From Betaproteobacteria bacterium (lineage in GTDB: Bacteria; Pseudomonadota; Gammaproteobacteria; Burkholderiales; Usitatibacteraceae), in the NCBI GenBank assembly GCA_016720855.1, contig JADKJU010000001.1, positions 923,501-987,500 on the forward strand: a DNA stretch of 64,000 nucleotides. The letters are read 5' to 3'. A program made the translations under genes and the position numbers. Below, piece by piece: positions 8,161 to 17,305 of this stretch (position 1 is the first letter of the stretch; the number at the start of each line of letters is the position of its first letter). The notes under the pieces are model-generated. The model was given only the letters and a program-made list of their open reading frames with translations. It searched no databases and was not told where the DNA came from.

Positions 8161-8772
8161 CTAGGGGCCGGACGGCGGCAGGACCGCAACCTCCACATCG
8201 TCGAAGCAGACCTCGCCCCCGCCTTCCAGGATGAGGGCGACTTCCACCAATTCCGTCCCGGCGGGCACGTCGATGTCGACGCCGGCCCGGCGCCAGCCCG
8301 GCGCGCGCGTCAGCAGACTCCTCCGGTCGTCGAGCACACCGCCGCCCGGCCCGTGGAGGATGATGACCACCCCCGCACTCCCATCCAATCCCTCCGCGTT
8401 CACGGCCACCGACACCCGCAGGCGCTTGCCCACAAGGCCCGCGCCGGGCACGGATTGAGTCGCCATCGCCCAGGGCTCCTTCTTGATGCGGGTGACCTTG
8501 AGATAGCGGCCCTGCGAGCCGGGATCGGATGCCAGGGAAAAGGCAAACGCCGTGGTGTCGTTGTGCATCGTGCACCACCACGAGGCCGGGCATGGGCGCC
8601 ACGGATCCGGGGCCGCCTCGAAATCCGCATTTCGCAGCAGGCCGGGCGTGGCGTCCCGGGGGACGCGCGCGGCGCTTGTATCGAGCGCCTCGCCACCTGC
8701 ACCTGCCGTCGCGCACCCGCCGATCGAAGCCGCAATCGCGACGCCGGCGAGAGCCAGGCACAGGCGCCTCAC
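8161..8772 (-). CDS. putative lipoprotein with carbohydrate-binding-like fold
   Basis: A 203-residue protein starting at GTG 8772, overlapping the hldD stop by 4 bases (GTGA), so translation is coupled. It has a lipoprotein signal with lipobox SIGGC at residue 20. The mature part begins GLLRNADFEAAPDPW and contains beta-rich segments ending in CFDDVEVAVLP, the pattern of carbohydrate-binding (CBM-like) jelly-roll domains that begin with 'N-x-DFE' and end with 'DDV'. Function is unknown; its place at the end of an LPS heptose operon suggests an envelope role, which is inference. Confidence 0.7.
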   Translation of the reverse strand: MRRLCLALAGVAIAASIGGCATAGAGGEALDTSAARVPRDATPGLLRNADFEAAPDPWRPCPASWWCTMHNDTTAFAFSLASDPGSQGRYLKVTRIKKEPWAMATQSVPGAGLVGKRLRVSVAVNAEGLDGSAGVVIILHGPGGGVLDDRRSLLTRAPGWRRAGVDIDVPAGTELVEVALILEGGGEVCFDDVEVAVLPPSGP

Positions 8773-9773
8773 CGCGTAATCTCCCTTTCCAGCCGCGAGG
8801 CCACGTAACGTCCGACGCCCTCCTCGACCGAGAGGAACGAGTCGGCATAGCCAGCCGCCCGGATCGCGGATACGTCGGCTTGCGTGAAGCTCTGGTACTT
8901 GCCGATCAGCTGGGGCGGGAAGGCGATGTACTCGAGAGCCCCCGCCTCGCGAAGCTGCGCGAGAGACAGCGAAGCCTCGCCGCGCGATCGGCGAACTGCG
9001 TTTACCGTCGCGCAGGCCACGTCGTTGAAGCTCTGCGCCTTGCCCGTGCCAACGTTGAAGATGCCGGAAATCTCCGGGTGGTCGAGGAAGAACAGGTTCA
9101 CCTTCACCACATCCTCGACGCTGACGAAATCGCGAATCTGCTCGCCCGGTCCGTAGCCTGCGCTTGCCTCGAAGAGCCGCACACGCCCGTCCTTCAGGTA
9201 CTGGTTGAAGAAGTGGAACGCAACCGAGGCCATGCGCCCCTTGTGGGACTCACGCGGCCCGTACACGTTGAAATAGCGGAAGCCCGCCACCTGGGCGGTG
9301 CGCCCGGCAAGCCTGCGACGCACCACCTGGTCGAAGAGGAACTTCGAATAACCATAGACGTTCAGCGGCCCCTCGTGCTCGCGCGACTCCCGGAAGATTC
9401 GCCCGGCGCCATACACCGAGGCGGAGGACGCGTAGATGTACGGGATGTCGAACCGCTGGCACCAGTCGAGCAGGTCCAGGGAGTACCGGTAGTTGTTCTC
9501 CATCATGTACCGGCCATCCGCCTCCATGGTGTCGGAGCAGGCGCCCAGGTGCAGGACGGCGGAAAAGTCGGCATCGAATTCGTCGGCGCGGATGCGTTCG
9601 ATGAAATCGAGCTTGTCGAAGTAGCCCGATATTTCGCAGTCGGCGAGGTTGGGCATCTTCTCGGCACGCGTGAGGTTGTCCACGGCGACGATTTCGGTCA
9701 CGCCGCGCGCGTTGAGAGCCTTCACGATATTGGAGCCGATAAAGCCGGCAGCTCCGGTGACGATCAATTTCAC
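8769..9773 (-). CDS. hldD: ADP-L-glycero-D-manno-heptose 6-epimerase
   Basis: A 334-residue extended short-chain dehydrogenase that epimerises ADP-D,D-heptose to ADP-L,D-heptose for the LPS inner core. The NADP-binding motif GAAGFIGSNIVKAL starts at residue 7 and the catalytic YxxxK is in NVYGYSKFLFDQ near residue 139, with the family segment FRYFNVYGPRE. The start is GTG 9773 (MKLIVTGAAGF). It lies 19 bases after rfaE1 and overlaps the downstream lipoprotein gene by 4 bases. Confidence 0.95.
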   Translation of the reverse strand: MKLIVTGAAGFIGSNIVKALNARGVTEIVAVDNLTRAEKMPNLADCEISGYFDKLDFIERIRADEFDADFSAVLHLGACSDTMEADGRYMMENNYRYSLDLLDWCQRFDIPYIYASSASVYGAGRIFRESREHEGPLNVYGYSKFLFDQVVRRRLAGRTAQVAGFRYFNVYGPRESHKGRMASVAFHFFNQYLKDGRVRLFEASAGYGPGEQIRDFVSVEDVVKVNLFFLDHPEISGIFNVGTGKAQSFNDVACATVNAVRRSRGEASLSLAQLREAGALEYIAFPPQLIGKYQSFTQADVSAIRAAGYADSFLSVEEGVGRYVASRLEREITR

Positions 9774-9792
9774 GATTTACCTCCGCCGGTAT

Positions 9793-10746
9793 TCATCCGG
9801 GTGTGCTGGCGAGGCTCTCGAGGAGCTCCTCGCGGTGAACGACGGCCGTGCCGAGCTTGCCGACCACGATGCCGGCGGCGTGGTTGGCCACGCGCATCGC
9901 CGCCGGAAGATCCGCTCCGGCAGCGACCATGAGCGAGAGCGCCGCGATCACGGTGTCCCCTGCGCCGCTCACGTCGAAGACCTCCTGCGCCAGGGTCGGC
10001 TCGTGCCGAGTCTCGGTCGCCGTGAACAGCGACATGCCGTCCTCGCTCCGCGTCACGATGAGCGCGCCCACGTCAAGGTCGGTGCGCAGTTTCTGCGCCC
10101 GGCGGGCGAGGTCCGCCTCGTCGGTCCAGCGCCCCGCCACCTCGCGGAACTCGCTTCGATTCGGCGTGAGCAGCGTGGCGCCCCGATAGCGGTCGTACTC
10201 CGCCCCCTTCGGATCCACCAGGACGGGCTTGCGATGCGCGCGCGCCACCTCGATCATCCGCGTCACATGGGCGAGGCCGCCCTTGCCGTAGTCCGACAGG
10301 ACGATGGCGTCGGCCTCGTCCACGAGTCGCTCGAACTCGTCCAGCTTCGCGGCCAGCACCTCGTGGCCTGGCGCGCGCTCGAAGTCCACGCGTAGCAGTT
10401 GCTGCTGCTGCCCGATGACACGCAGCTTGACCGTCGTGGAGAGCCCGGCATCGCGATGCAGACTGGCGCGCACGTTTCCCTCGTGCAGGAGCCTTTCGAG
10501 CGCGAGGCCGGCTTCATCCTCGCCGATCACGGACAGGAGCGTCGCCTGCCCTCCGAGGGCATTGATGTTGCGGGCGACGTTGGCCGCGCCGCCCGGGCGT
10601 TCCTCGACCTTACTCACCAGGACGACGGGGACCGGCGCCTCGGGTGATATCCGCTCCACGTCGCCGAACCAGTAGCGATCGAGCATCACGTCGCCCACCA
10701 CCAGCACGCGGCAGCCAGCGAAATCCGGAAGGCCGGCGTGTTTCAT
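9793..10746 (-). CDS. rfaE1: D-glycero-beta-D-manno-heptose-7-phosphate kinase
   Basis: A 317-residue ribokinase-family (PfkB) enzyme making heptose-1,7-bisphosphate for LPS core synthesis. Visible motifs are VVGDVMLDRYWFG at the N-terminus, RPGGAANVARN near residue 55 and the C-terminal PfkB signature DVSGAGDTVIAAL with the catalytic Asp. It contains only the kinase half of E. coli HldE; the adenylyltransferase (RfaE2) is not in this window. Start ATG 10746 overlaps the ugd stop by 4 bases. Confidence 0.93.
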   Translation of the reverse strand: MKHAGLPDFAGCRVLVVGDVMLDRYWFGDVERISPEAPVPVVLVSKVEERPGGAANVARNINALGGQATLLSVIGEDEAGLALERLLHEGNVRASLHRDAGLSTTVKLRVIGQQQQLLRVDFERAPGHEVLAAKLDEFERLVDEADAIVLSDYGKGGLAHVTRMIEVARAHRKPVLVDPKGAEYDRYRGATLLTPNRSEFREVAGRWTDEADLARRAQKLRTDLDVGALIVTRSEDGMSLFTATETRHEPTLAQEVFDVSGAGDTVIAALSLMVAAGADLPAAMRVANHAAGIVVGKLGTAVVHREELLESLASTPG

Positions 10747-12065
10747 GGCCGCCCGATCGGGAAATACTCGAAACCCTGCGCGCGAACCATCGCAGGCTCG
10801 TAGAGGTTGCGCCCGTCGAAAATGACGGGAGAGGCGAGACGGCGCTTGAGCTCGTCGAAGTCGGGACTCCGGAACGCCTTCCACTCGGTGATGATCGCGA
10901 GCGCATCTGCGCCCACCGCGGCATCGAGCGCATCCGCGGCGAACCGCACTCGCGGCTCGCCCGCATAGAGGTGCCGCGCCTCGGGCATGGCCACGGGATC
11001 GAAGGCCGTCACCGTGGCCCCGCGGGCGAGGAGCCCGTCGATGACCACGCGGCTCGGCGCTTCGCGCATGTCGTCCGTGTTCGGCTTGAAGGCGAGTCCC
11101 CAGAGCGCGATGCGGCGGCCGGCGAGATCCTCGCCGAAGCGCCGGGCGATCTTCTGCACCAGCACGCCCTTCTGGCGATCGTTGGCTTCCTCGACGGCGC
11201 GTACGACCTTGAGATCGATGCCGTTCTCCTGCGCTGTGCGCAGGAGCGCGGTGACGTCCTTCGGAAAGCAGGACCCGCCGAAGCCTGCGCCGGGGTACAG
11301 GAAGTGGTATCCGATGCGCGGATCGGAGCCGATGCCCTTGCGCACATGCTCGATGTCGGCGCCGAGGCGTTCGGCCAGCAGCGCAAGCTCGTTCATGAAG
11401 GAGATCCGCGTGGCGAGCATCGCGTTGGCTGCGTACTTGGTGAGCTCCGCGGAACGGATGTCCATCACCTGCAGCCGCTCGTGGTTTCGCTGGAACGGGG
11501 CGTAGAGCTCGCGCATCGCCTCGATGGCGCCCGGATCGTCGGCGCCGATGACGATGCGGTCGGGACGCATGAAATCCTCGACGGCCGCGCCCTCCTTCAG
11601 GAACTCCGGATTCGAAACCACCGAGAACGCGAGCGCGGCGCCACGGGTCGCGAGCGTCTTCGCCACCTCGGCCCGGACCTTGTCCGCGGTGCCCACCGGG
11701 ACCGTCGACTTGTCCACGATCACGCGCGGCCCGTCCATGTGCGTGGCGACGGACCGCGCCGCGGCCAGGACGTACTGCAGGTCCGCCGAGCCGTCCTCGC
11801 CCGGGGGAGTGCCTACCGCGATCATCTGGACGCGCCCGAACCGTGCGCTCTGCACCGGATCGGTCGTGAAGGAAAGTCGGCCGGCGGCGACGTTTGCCTG
11901 CACGACCTCGATCAGTCCGGGCTCGTAGATGGGAATTTCACCGCGACGCAGCATGCCGATCTTGCGCTCGTCCACGTCGAGGCAGAGCACGTGGTTGCCG
12001 ACGTCAGCCAGGCATGCGCCCGTCACGAGTCCGACGTAGCCGGTGCCGACGATGCTGACCTTCAT
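10743..12065 (-). CDS. ugd: UDP-glucose 6-dehydrogenase
   Basis: A 440-residue NAD-dependent enzyme oxidising UDP-glucose to UDP-glucuronate. The N-terminal Rossmann motif is VGTGYVGLVTGACLADVG, the catalytic Cys is in GFGGSCFPKDV near residue 260 and the C-terminal UDP-binding domain follows. UDP-glucuronate may feed capsule/exopolysaccharide or 4-amino-arabinose lipid A modification. It is embedded in the lapB-pyrF-ugd-rfaE1-hldD run, with 4-base overlaps on both sides (pyrF and rfaE1), so expression is tightly coupled. Confidence 0.95.
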   Translation of the reverse strand: MKVSIVGTGYVGLVTGACLADVGNHVLCLDVDERKIGMLRRGEIPIYEPGLIEVVQANVAAGRLSFTTDPVQSARFGRVQMIAVGTPPGEDGSADLQYVLAAARSVATHMDGPRVIVDKSTVPVGTADKVRAEVAKTLATRGAALAFSVVSNPEFLKEGAAVEDFMRPDRIVIGADDPGAIEAMRELYAPFQRNHERLQVMDIRSAELTKYAANAMLATRISFMNELALLAERLGADIEHVRKGIGSDPRIGYHFLYPGAGFGGSCFPKDVTALLRTAQENGIDLKVVRAVEEANDRQKGVLVQKIARRFGEDLAGRRIALWGLAFKPNTDDMREAPSRVVIDGLLARGATVTAFDPVAMPEARHLYAGEPRVRFAADALDAAVGADALAIITEWKAFRSPDFDELKRRLASPVIFDGRNLYEPAMVRAQGFEYFPIGRP

Positions 12066-12772
12066 GGCGTGTCCTTCCCGCTCGCGATGGAGCGCTCGAT
12101 GGCCTGGAGGGCCGCCGCCGGATCGGCCGATTGCGTGACGGGACGCCCGATGACGAGGTAATGGGCGCCTTCGCGCACCGCATCCGCCGGCGTCACCACG
12201 CGGGACTGGTCCCCCTTGGCCTCGCCGGGAAGGCGGATTCCGGGCGTGACCGTCACGAAATGATCGCCGATCGCCTGGCGAAGCATGCCCGCCTCGTGCG
12301 CCGAGCAGACGACGCCGTCCAGCCCGCTCGCAGCCGCCAGGCGTGCCAGGCGCTGGACATTTTCGGCCGCGCTTCCCGCAAAGCCGATTCCGGCGAGCTC
12401 CGCGTCAGACAGGCTCGTGAGGACCGTAACTCCGATGAGGAGCGGCGGCTTCGGGAACGAAGCAATCGCCTCGCGTGCCGCGCGCATCATGGCCGCGCCT
12501 CCGCTCGCGTGAACGTTCACCATCCAGACGCCCAGGCTTGCCGCGGCCCGGCACGCGCCCGCCACGGTGTTGGGAATGTCGTGGAACTTGAGGTCGAGAA
12601 AGACCTCGAATCCGCGCGCCTGCAGTTGCCCGACGATGGCAGGGCCGGCGGCCACGAAGAGCTCCTTGCCGACCTTGACGCGGCACGACGCCGGGTCGAG
12701 GCGCGCGGCCATCGAAAGCGCCGAGGCGCCATCCGGGTAATCGAGCGCGACGATGACCCGCCTACTGTCCAA
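12062..12772 (-). CDS. pyrF: orotidine 5'-phosphate decarboxylase
   Basis: A 236-residue TIM-barrel enzyme making UMP from OMP. The catalytic D-K-x-x-D array is seen in FLDLKFHDIPNTV near residue 60 and the phosphate-binding TPGIRLPGEAKGDQSRV near residue 180. The only suitable start is TTG 12772 (M-DSRRVIVALDYPD), which overlaps the end of lapB by 11 bases; no ATG or GTG lies in the correct place. The stop overlaps the ugd start by 4 bases. LapAB-pyrF linkage is conserved across proteobacteria. Confidence 0.9.
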   Translation of the reverse strand: MDSRRVIVALDYPDGASALSMAARLDPASCRVKVGKELFVAAGPAIVGQLQARGFEVFLDLKFHDIPNTVAGACRAAASLGVWMVNVHASGGAAMMRAAREAIASFPKPPLLIGVTVLTSLSDAELAGIGFAGSAAENVQRLARLAAASGLDGVVCSAHEAGMLRQAIGDHFVTVTPGIRLPGEAKGDQSRVVTPADAVREGAHYLVIGRPVTQSADPAAALQAIERSIASGKDTP

Positions 12773-13967
12773 TCTGGATCCTCGAGAGGTGGCGTCCCGC
12801 CGTTTCCAGCTCCGCCGTGCGCCGCGGCGCGAACGATTCCCAGCCCCCGCAGGCGGGGCACTGCCAGAAGAACTGTCGGGCCTTGAATCCGCACTGCGAA
12901 CACAGGTACACGGAGAGCGCCTGAGCATGCGAGTGCACGAGGGACTTCATCAGTTGCAGGTCCTGCCGGCGCTCCGGGGGAGCGCGAAGCAGTTCCGCGT
13001 CGATCAGGCGATCCAGCCCCACGAGCGTGGGGTTGCGACGGACCTCCTCGCGCACCAGCCGCCACGCAGCCTCGTCGCCTTCGTGTTCGGCGCTGGCCTG
13101 GTACACGACGTTCAGGAGATCCAGTCCCGGGTACCGGTTCTGCAGCCCACGCACCAGGGTGAGCCCCTCGACCGGGCGACCAAGCGCCTTGTAGCTTTCC
13201 ACCAACCCGTCGGCCGCGAGGCCCAGGTACGCCGCATCCTGCGCCTCGATCGCCTTCCAGGCCGCTATCGCCTCCTCGTGGCGGCCTTCGCGCGCCAGCC
13301 ATTCGCCGCGCAGCAGGTTCGCGCGGACGCACTTGCGGTTGGCCTCGAGCGCGCGGTCCAGCAGCGCGTGCGCCGCCTCCTGCCGGCCGTGGATCTGCTC
13401 CGTGATCGCGAGCTCGCAGTGGTAGTTGGCGATCTCGCGCTGGTAGTTGCGCTTGGCGCTCGCCTCGATCTTGCGGGCCGCGCCGATGGCCTTCTCCCAG
13501 TCCTTCTCCTGGATGTAGATATCCAGAAGGTGGCGATGGATCTCGGGAGACGGTTGCGATTCGGCCATTTTCACCAGGACCGATTCCGCATGGTCGAGTA
13601 GCCCAGCCTTGAAGTAGTCCTCGGCAAGCTCGAAGGAGGCCTTGCGCCGCTCCTCCTGGGGAAGATCCTCCCGGGCGACCAGGTCCTGGTGCATGCGGAT
13701 GGCACGATCGACTTCGCCGCGGCGCCGGAAGAGACTGCCCAGGGCGAACTGCAGTTCCACCGTCTGCGGATTTTCCTTGGCCACCTGCAGGAACGACTCG
13801 ATGGCCTTGTCGGGCTGCTCGTTCAGCAGGAAGTTGAGTCCGCGGAAGTACGAGGAAGGCATCTGCCGCGACTCCGACAGCAGGCTCTTGAGGTCCACGC
13901 GGGCCGCGATCCAGCCCATGCCGAAGAACACCGGCAGGGCGAGCAGCCACCAGAACTCAAAGTCCAT
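12762..13967 (-). CDS. lapB: lipopolysaccharide assembly protein LapB
   Basis: A 401-residue inner-membrane anchored TPR protein (YciM). Residues 1-20 are a transmembrane anchor (FWWLLALPVFFGMGWIAA); the middle holds about nine TPR repeats (e.g. KAIESFLQVAKENPQTVELQFALGS); the C-terminus is a rubredoxin-like zinc ribbon with two CxxC knuckles (YLCSQCGFKA, QCPACGGW). In E. coli LapB presents LpxC to FtsH and so balances LPS with phospholipid synthesis. It overlaps lapA by 11 bases and pyrF by 11 bases. Confidence 0.95.
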   Translation of the reverse strand: MDFEFWWLLALPVFFGMGWIAARVDLKSLLSESRQMPSSYFRGLNFLLNEQPDKAIESFLQVAKENPQTVELQFALGSLFRRRGEVDRAIRMHQDLVAREDLPQEERRKASFELAEDYFKAGLLDHAESVLVKMAESQPSPEIHRHLLDIYIQEKDWEKAIGAARKIEASAKRNYQREIANYHCELAITEQIHGRQEAAHALLDRALEANRKCVRANLLRGEWLAREGRHEEAIAAWKAIEAQDAAYLGLAADGLVESYKALGRPVEGLTLVRGLQNRYPGLDLLNVVYQASAEHEGDEAAWRLVREEVRRNPTLVGLDRLIDAELLRAPPERRQDLQLMKSLVHSHAQALSVYLCSQCGFKARQFFWQCPACGGWESFAPRRTAELETAGRHLSRIQIGQ

Positions 13968-14259
13968 GGGAATCCGCGGGAGGCTCGAGCGGCGCGGGGA
14001 CCGGCATGGCCGGAGCCGGCGGCGACAACGACTTGCGAAGCCGTCCCATTTCGCGGCGCTGGCGCACCACCGTCGGAAGCCAGGCGAGCAGGCCGATCAC
14101 CACGCCGGCCACGAAAGCCACCAGCACCACGAAGACGAGCGGCGCCTGCCACGAGTGCTCGGGGAGCCCGTGCAAGGTGACGACCTGGCTGTTTCTCACC
14201 GCAAACCAGACCAGCACCAACACGATCGCAATGCGGAAGATCCAGGCGAGCGCTTGCAT
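13957..14259 (-). CDS. lapA: lipopolysaccharide assembly protein LapA-like (DUF1049)
   Basis: A 100-residue inner-membrane protein with two transmembrane helices (about residues 7-20 and 42-64) joined by the conserved NSQVVTLHGLP segment, followed by a basic coiled stretch (VVRQRREMGRLRKSL) and a Pro-rich tail. This is the LapA/DUF1049 pattern; LapA works with LapB in regulating LPS. It is the first gene of the envelope operon, downstream of the ihfB terminator, so a promoter should lie in 14260-14336, though none is obvious. Confidence 0.9.
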   Translation of the reverse strand: MQALAWIFRIAIVLVLVWFAVRNSQVVTLHGLPEHSWQAPLVFVVLVAFVAGVVIGLLAWLPTVVRQRREMGRLRKSLSPPAPAMPVPAPLEPPADSHGL

Positions 14260-14336
14260 ATCCGTGGTCGTGGAGCGAGCCGTCAGAAAGTGAAAGGGTC
14301 GGGGAACGAGCGGTCGGTGGGGAAACGGTCAGGGCG

Positions 14337-14372
14337 AAAAAAAAGCGGCAGGGATCATTTTACCCTGCCGCT
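14337..14372 (-). terminator. rho-independent terminator after ihfB
   Basis: On the minus strand a 10-bp stem AGCGGCAGGG / CCCTGCCGCT with a 9-base loop is followed by a run of eight T residues. It lies 28 bases past the ihfB stop and marks the end of the rpsA-ihfB supraoperon. Confidence 0.92.
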
Positions 14373-14399
14373 CGATGGTTTCAGGCCGGCCGGGGCCGA

Positions 14400-14684
14400 T
14401 CATTCATGGGCATCGACCCGCTCCCTCAGCTCCTTGCCGGCCTTGAAGTGCGGCACGTACTTGCGCGGCACCTGCACCTTCTCGCCCGTCTTGGGGTTGC
14501 GTCCCACCCTCGGGGGGCGAAAATTGAGGCCGAAACTGCCGAATCCGCGGATCTCGATGCGATTGCCCGAAGCGAGGGTGTGCGCCATCGCGTCGAGCAT
14601 GGTCTTCACCGCGAGTTCCGCGTCCTTGGGCGCCAGTTGACTGTGCCGCGCGCTCAGCAATTCGATGAGCTGTGACTTGGTCAT
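14400..14684 (-). CDS. ihfB: integration host factor beta subunit
   Basis: A 94-residue DNA-bending protein of the HU/IHF family, starting MTKSQLIELLSAR at ATG 14684. The beta-ribbon arms with the NPKTGEKVQVP tip (Pro intercalation) and the GFGSFGLNFRPPRVGRNP signature are intact. IhfB pairs with IhfA and affects transcription, recombination and replication. A further ATG 24 bases upstream would add eight residues not found in the family. The rpsA-ihfB order is conserved in proteobacteria. Confidence 0.95.
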   Translation of the reverse strand: MTKSQLIELLSARHSQLAPKDAELAVKTMLDAMAHTLASGNRIEIRGFGSFGLNFRPPRVGRNPKTGEKVQVPRKYVPHFKAGKELRERVDAHE

Positions 14685-14723
14685 GGCGTGCGAGTCTTCC
14701 CCTTGCATGTCCGCCCCGGTTCG

Positions 14724-16466
14724 CTATTCCTTCGACCCGCTGCCGAGCTTCGCCTTGAGCAGGGCACCGAGGTTCGTGGTGCCCGAGGCCGCGCTGCTCT
14801 CCGAAGCCATCTTCTGCAGGGCGGCGGATTCCTCGGCCGCGTCCTTGGCCTTGATGGAAAGGTTGATCGAGCGGTTCTTGCGATCGATGTTCACGATCAC
14901 GGCCTCGACCTCCTCGCCCTCCTTCAGGTGGGTGCGGACGTCCTCGACGCGATCGCGCGAGATCTCGGAGGCGCGAAGGTAGCCTTCGACGTCCTTGTCG
15001 AGCTCGATCACGGCGCCCTTGGATTCGATCGACTTCACGAAGCCCTTCACGATGTTGCCCTTGTCGTGAATGGTGACGTAGTTGCCGAACGGATCGCCTT
15101 CGAGCTGCTTGATGCCGAGCGAAATGCGCTCACGCTCCACGTCGATCGAAAGGACCATCGTCTCGACCTCCTCGCCCTTCTTCATTTCCTTGACGGCTTC
15201 CTCGCCGGCGGCGTTCCAGGAAAGGTCGGAGAGGTGCACGAGGCCATCGATGTTTCCGGGCAGGCCGATGAACACGCCGAAGTCGGTGATGGACTTGATA
15301 AGGCCCTTCACCTTGTCGCCCTTCTTGTGGTTCATGGCGAACTCGTCCCACGGGTTGGGCATGCACTGCTTCATCCCGAGGGAGATGCGGCGGCGGTCCT
15401 CGTCGATTTCGAGGATCATCACCTCGACCTCGTCGCCCAGGGACACGACCTTGGCGGGGTGGACGTTCTTGTTGGTCCAATCCATTTCGGAGACGTGCAC
15501 CAGGCCCTCGATGCCGCTCTCGATCTCGACGAACGCGCCGTAGTCGGTGATGTTGGTCACCTTGCCGAACAGGCGCGTGCCCTGCGGGTAGCGGCGGGAA
15601 ATGCCCACCCACGGGTCTTCGCCCAGCTGCTTGAGCCCCAGCGACACGCGGTTCTTCTCCGCGTCGAACTTGAGGATCTTGGCGGTGACCTCGTCGCCCA
15701 CGTTGAGCACCTCGGTCGGGTGCTTCACGCGGCGCCACGCGAGGTCGGTGATGTGCAGGAGGCCGTCGATGCCGCCCAGGTCCACGAACGCGCCGTAGTC
15801 GGTGATGTTCTTGACGATGCCCTTGACGATCGCGCCTTCCTTGAGCGTCTCGAGGAGCTGCTGGCGCTCCACACCCGCGGTCGCTTCCATGACGGCGCGG
15901 CGGGAAACGACGACGTTGTTGCGCTTGCGGTCGAGCTTGATCACCTTGAATTCGAGTTCCTTGCCCTCGAAGTGCGAGGTGTCCTTCATCGGACGCAGGT
16001 CCACGAGCGACCCGGGCAGGAAGGCGCGGATGCCATTCACCATCACGGTGAGGCCGCCCTTGACCTTGCCGGAGACGACGCCGGTGATGATCGTGCCGTT
16101 CTCGAGCGCGGTGTCGAGCTCGGACCAGGCGGCGAGCTTCTTCGCCTTCTCGCGCGAGAGCTTGGTCGCGCCGAAGCCGTCCTCGAGTGCCTCGATGCAG
16201 ACGGACACGAAATCGCCGGGCTTGATCTCGATTTCGCCGCGGTCGTTCTTGAATTCCTCGGTGGAGATTGCGCTTTCGGATTTCAGTCCCGCGTTGACGA
16301 TCACGACGTTCGGGTCGATGGAAATGACCTCGGCGGTGATCACTTCGCCCGAGCGCATCTCCTGGCGCGTGAGGCTTTCCTCGAAGAGGGCAGCGAAGCT
16401 CTCCGGGAAACCTTCGGGAATGGGAGCGGAAACGGGGGTGGGGGTTGCGGTGGATTGGGACAGCAT
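14724..16466 (-). CDS. rpsA: 30S ribosomal protein S1
   Basis: A 580-residue protein with six consecutive S1 (OB-fold) domains, e.g. GTIITGVVSGKVKGGLTVMVNG, GAIVKGIVKNITDYGAFVDLGG and GTRLFGKVTNITDYGAFVEIESG, the layout of proteobacterial S1. It binds mRNA leaders and unfolds structured start sites during initiation. The N-terminus before ESFAALFEESLTRQEM is variable, as usual. The start at ATG 16466 has only a weak Shine-Dalgarno. A 168-base gap upstream separates it from cmk and may hold a separate promoter and an autoregulatory leader. Confidence 0.95.
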   Translation of the reverse strand: MLSQSTATPTPVSAPIPEGFPESFAALFEESLTRQEMRSGEVITAEVISIDPNVVIVNAGLKSESAISTEEFKNDRGEIEIKPGDFVSVCIEALEDGFGATKLSREKAKKLAAWSELDTALENGTIITGVVSGKVKGGLTVMVNGIRAFLPGSLVDLRPMKDTSHFEGKELEFKVIKLDRKRNNVVVSRRAVMEATAGVERQQLLETLKEGAIVKGIVKNITDYGAFVDLGGIDGLLHITDLAWRRVKHPTEVLNVGDEVTAKILKFDAEKNRVSLGLKQLGEDPWVGISRRYPQGTRLFGKVTNITDYGAFVEIESGIEGLVHVSEMDWTNKNVHPAKVVSLGDEVEVMILEIDEDRRRISLGMKQCMPNPWDEFAMNHKKGDKVKGLIKSITDFGVFIGLPGNIDGLVHLSDLSWNAAGEEAVKEMKKGEEVETMVLSIDVERERISLGIKQLEGDPFGNYVTIHDKGNIVKGFVKSIESKGAVIELDKDVEGYLRASEISRDRVEDVRTHLKEGEEVEAVIVNIDRKNRSINLSIKAKDAAEESAALQKMASESSAASGTTNLGALLKAKLGSGSKE

Positions 16467-16634
16467 GGAAGAGATACCTGTGCTTTCGATTCGCACGGCC
16501 TTGCGGCCGTGTCTGGTTTGCAAACGCCAATCGGGCGGTGACGCTCCCCGGGCCGCGGCCGGGGGCCGAACCTCAGGAAGCAACCTAACCGATTGACACC
16601 CTTGGGCTTTTCGCCCCGTCAGGGAGAAAGTGAC

Positions 16635-17303
16635 CTATTCACGAGCGCGTTCCCTGTACCAGGCCAGCACCTGCTCGGCCGCCTCGGTGATCGTCAGGCG
16701 GGTGGTATCGAGAAAAAACGCATCGGAATAATGCCTTAGCGGTGCCACGGGCCTCGCGCTGTCGCGCGCGTCACGCTGCCGCAGTTCCTCCACAACGTCC
16801 GGAAGTTTCGCATACATTCCCTTTTCCATCAACTGCTTATGCCTTCGATCCGCCCGGATGGCGACTTCCGCGGTCAGGAATATCTTGAGGGTTGCATCCG
16901 GGAAGACCACGGAGCCCATGTCGCGCCCGTCGGCGACGAGTCCGGGCGCCTCCCGAAAACGCCTCTGGCGGTCGAGCAAGGCCTCCCGCACGGCCGGGCT
17001 GGCGGCGACTTTCGAGGTGGCGGCGCTGACGGCCTCGGTGCGAACGGCCTCGGTCACATCCTCCCCGCCGAGCCATAACTTCCCGTCGCGAAATGAAATT
17101 TCCATGTCCCGTGCGGCCGAGGCCAGGGCCGCGGCATCCTCCAGGGACAACCGGTGGCGCAAGGCCAGCAACGTGACCAGCCGGTAGAGCGCCCCACTGT
17201 CGAGATAGTGAAACCCGAGGGCGCAGGCCACCCGCTCGGCCACGGTGCCCTTCCCCGACGCCGACGGGCCGTCGATGGCGATGACCGGAACCGATTCGCC
17301 CAT
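16635..17303 (-). CDS. cmk: cytidylate kinase
   Basis: A 222-residue (d)CMP kinase of the P-loop NMP kinase family. Walker A is GPSASGKGT at residue 13; the CMP-binding insert follows, with GLVADGRDMGSVVFPDA near residue 125 and the lid RHKQLMEKGMY. Start ATG 17303 lies 2 bases after the aroA stop. The aroA-cmk-rpsA order is the conserved proteobacterial arrangement. Confidence 0.94.
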   Translation of the reverse strand: MGESVPVIAIDGPSASGKGTVAERVACALGFHYLDSGALYRLVTLLALRHRLSLEDAAALASAARDMEISFRDGKLWLGGEDVTEAVRTEAVSAATSKVAASPAVREALLDRQRRFREAPGLVADGRDMGSVVFPDATLKIFLTAEVAIRADRRHKQLMEKGMYAKLPDVVEELRQRDARDSARPVAPLRHYSDAFFLDTTRLTITEAAEQVLAWYRERARE

Positions 17304-17305
17304 CG

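Noticed and set aside
14688..16541. 617-codon frame antisense to rpsA, with regular DV/HH-rich repeats
   Set aside because: The apparent repeats mirror the six S1 domains on the other strand.
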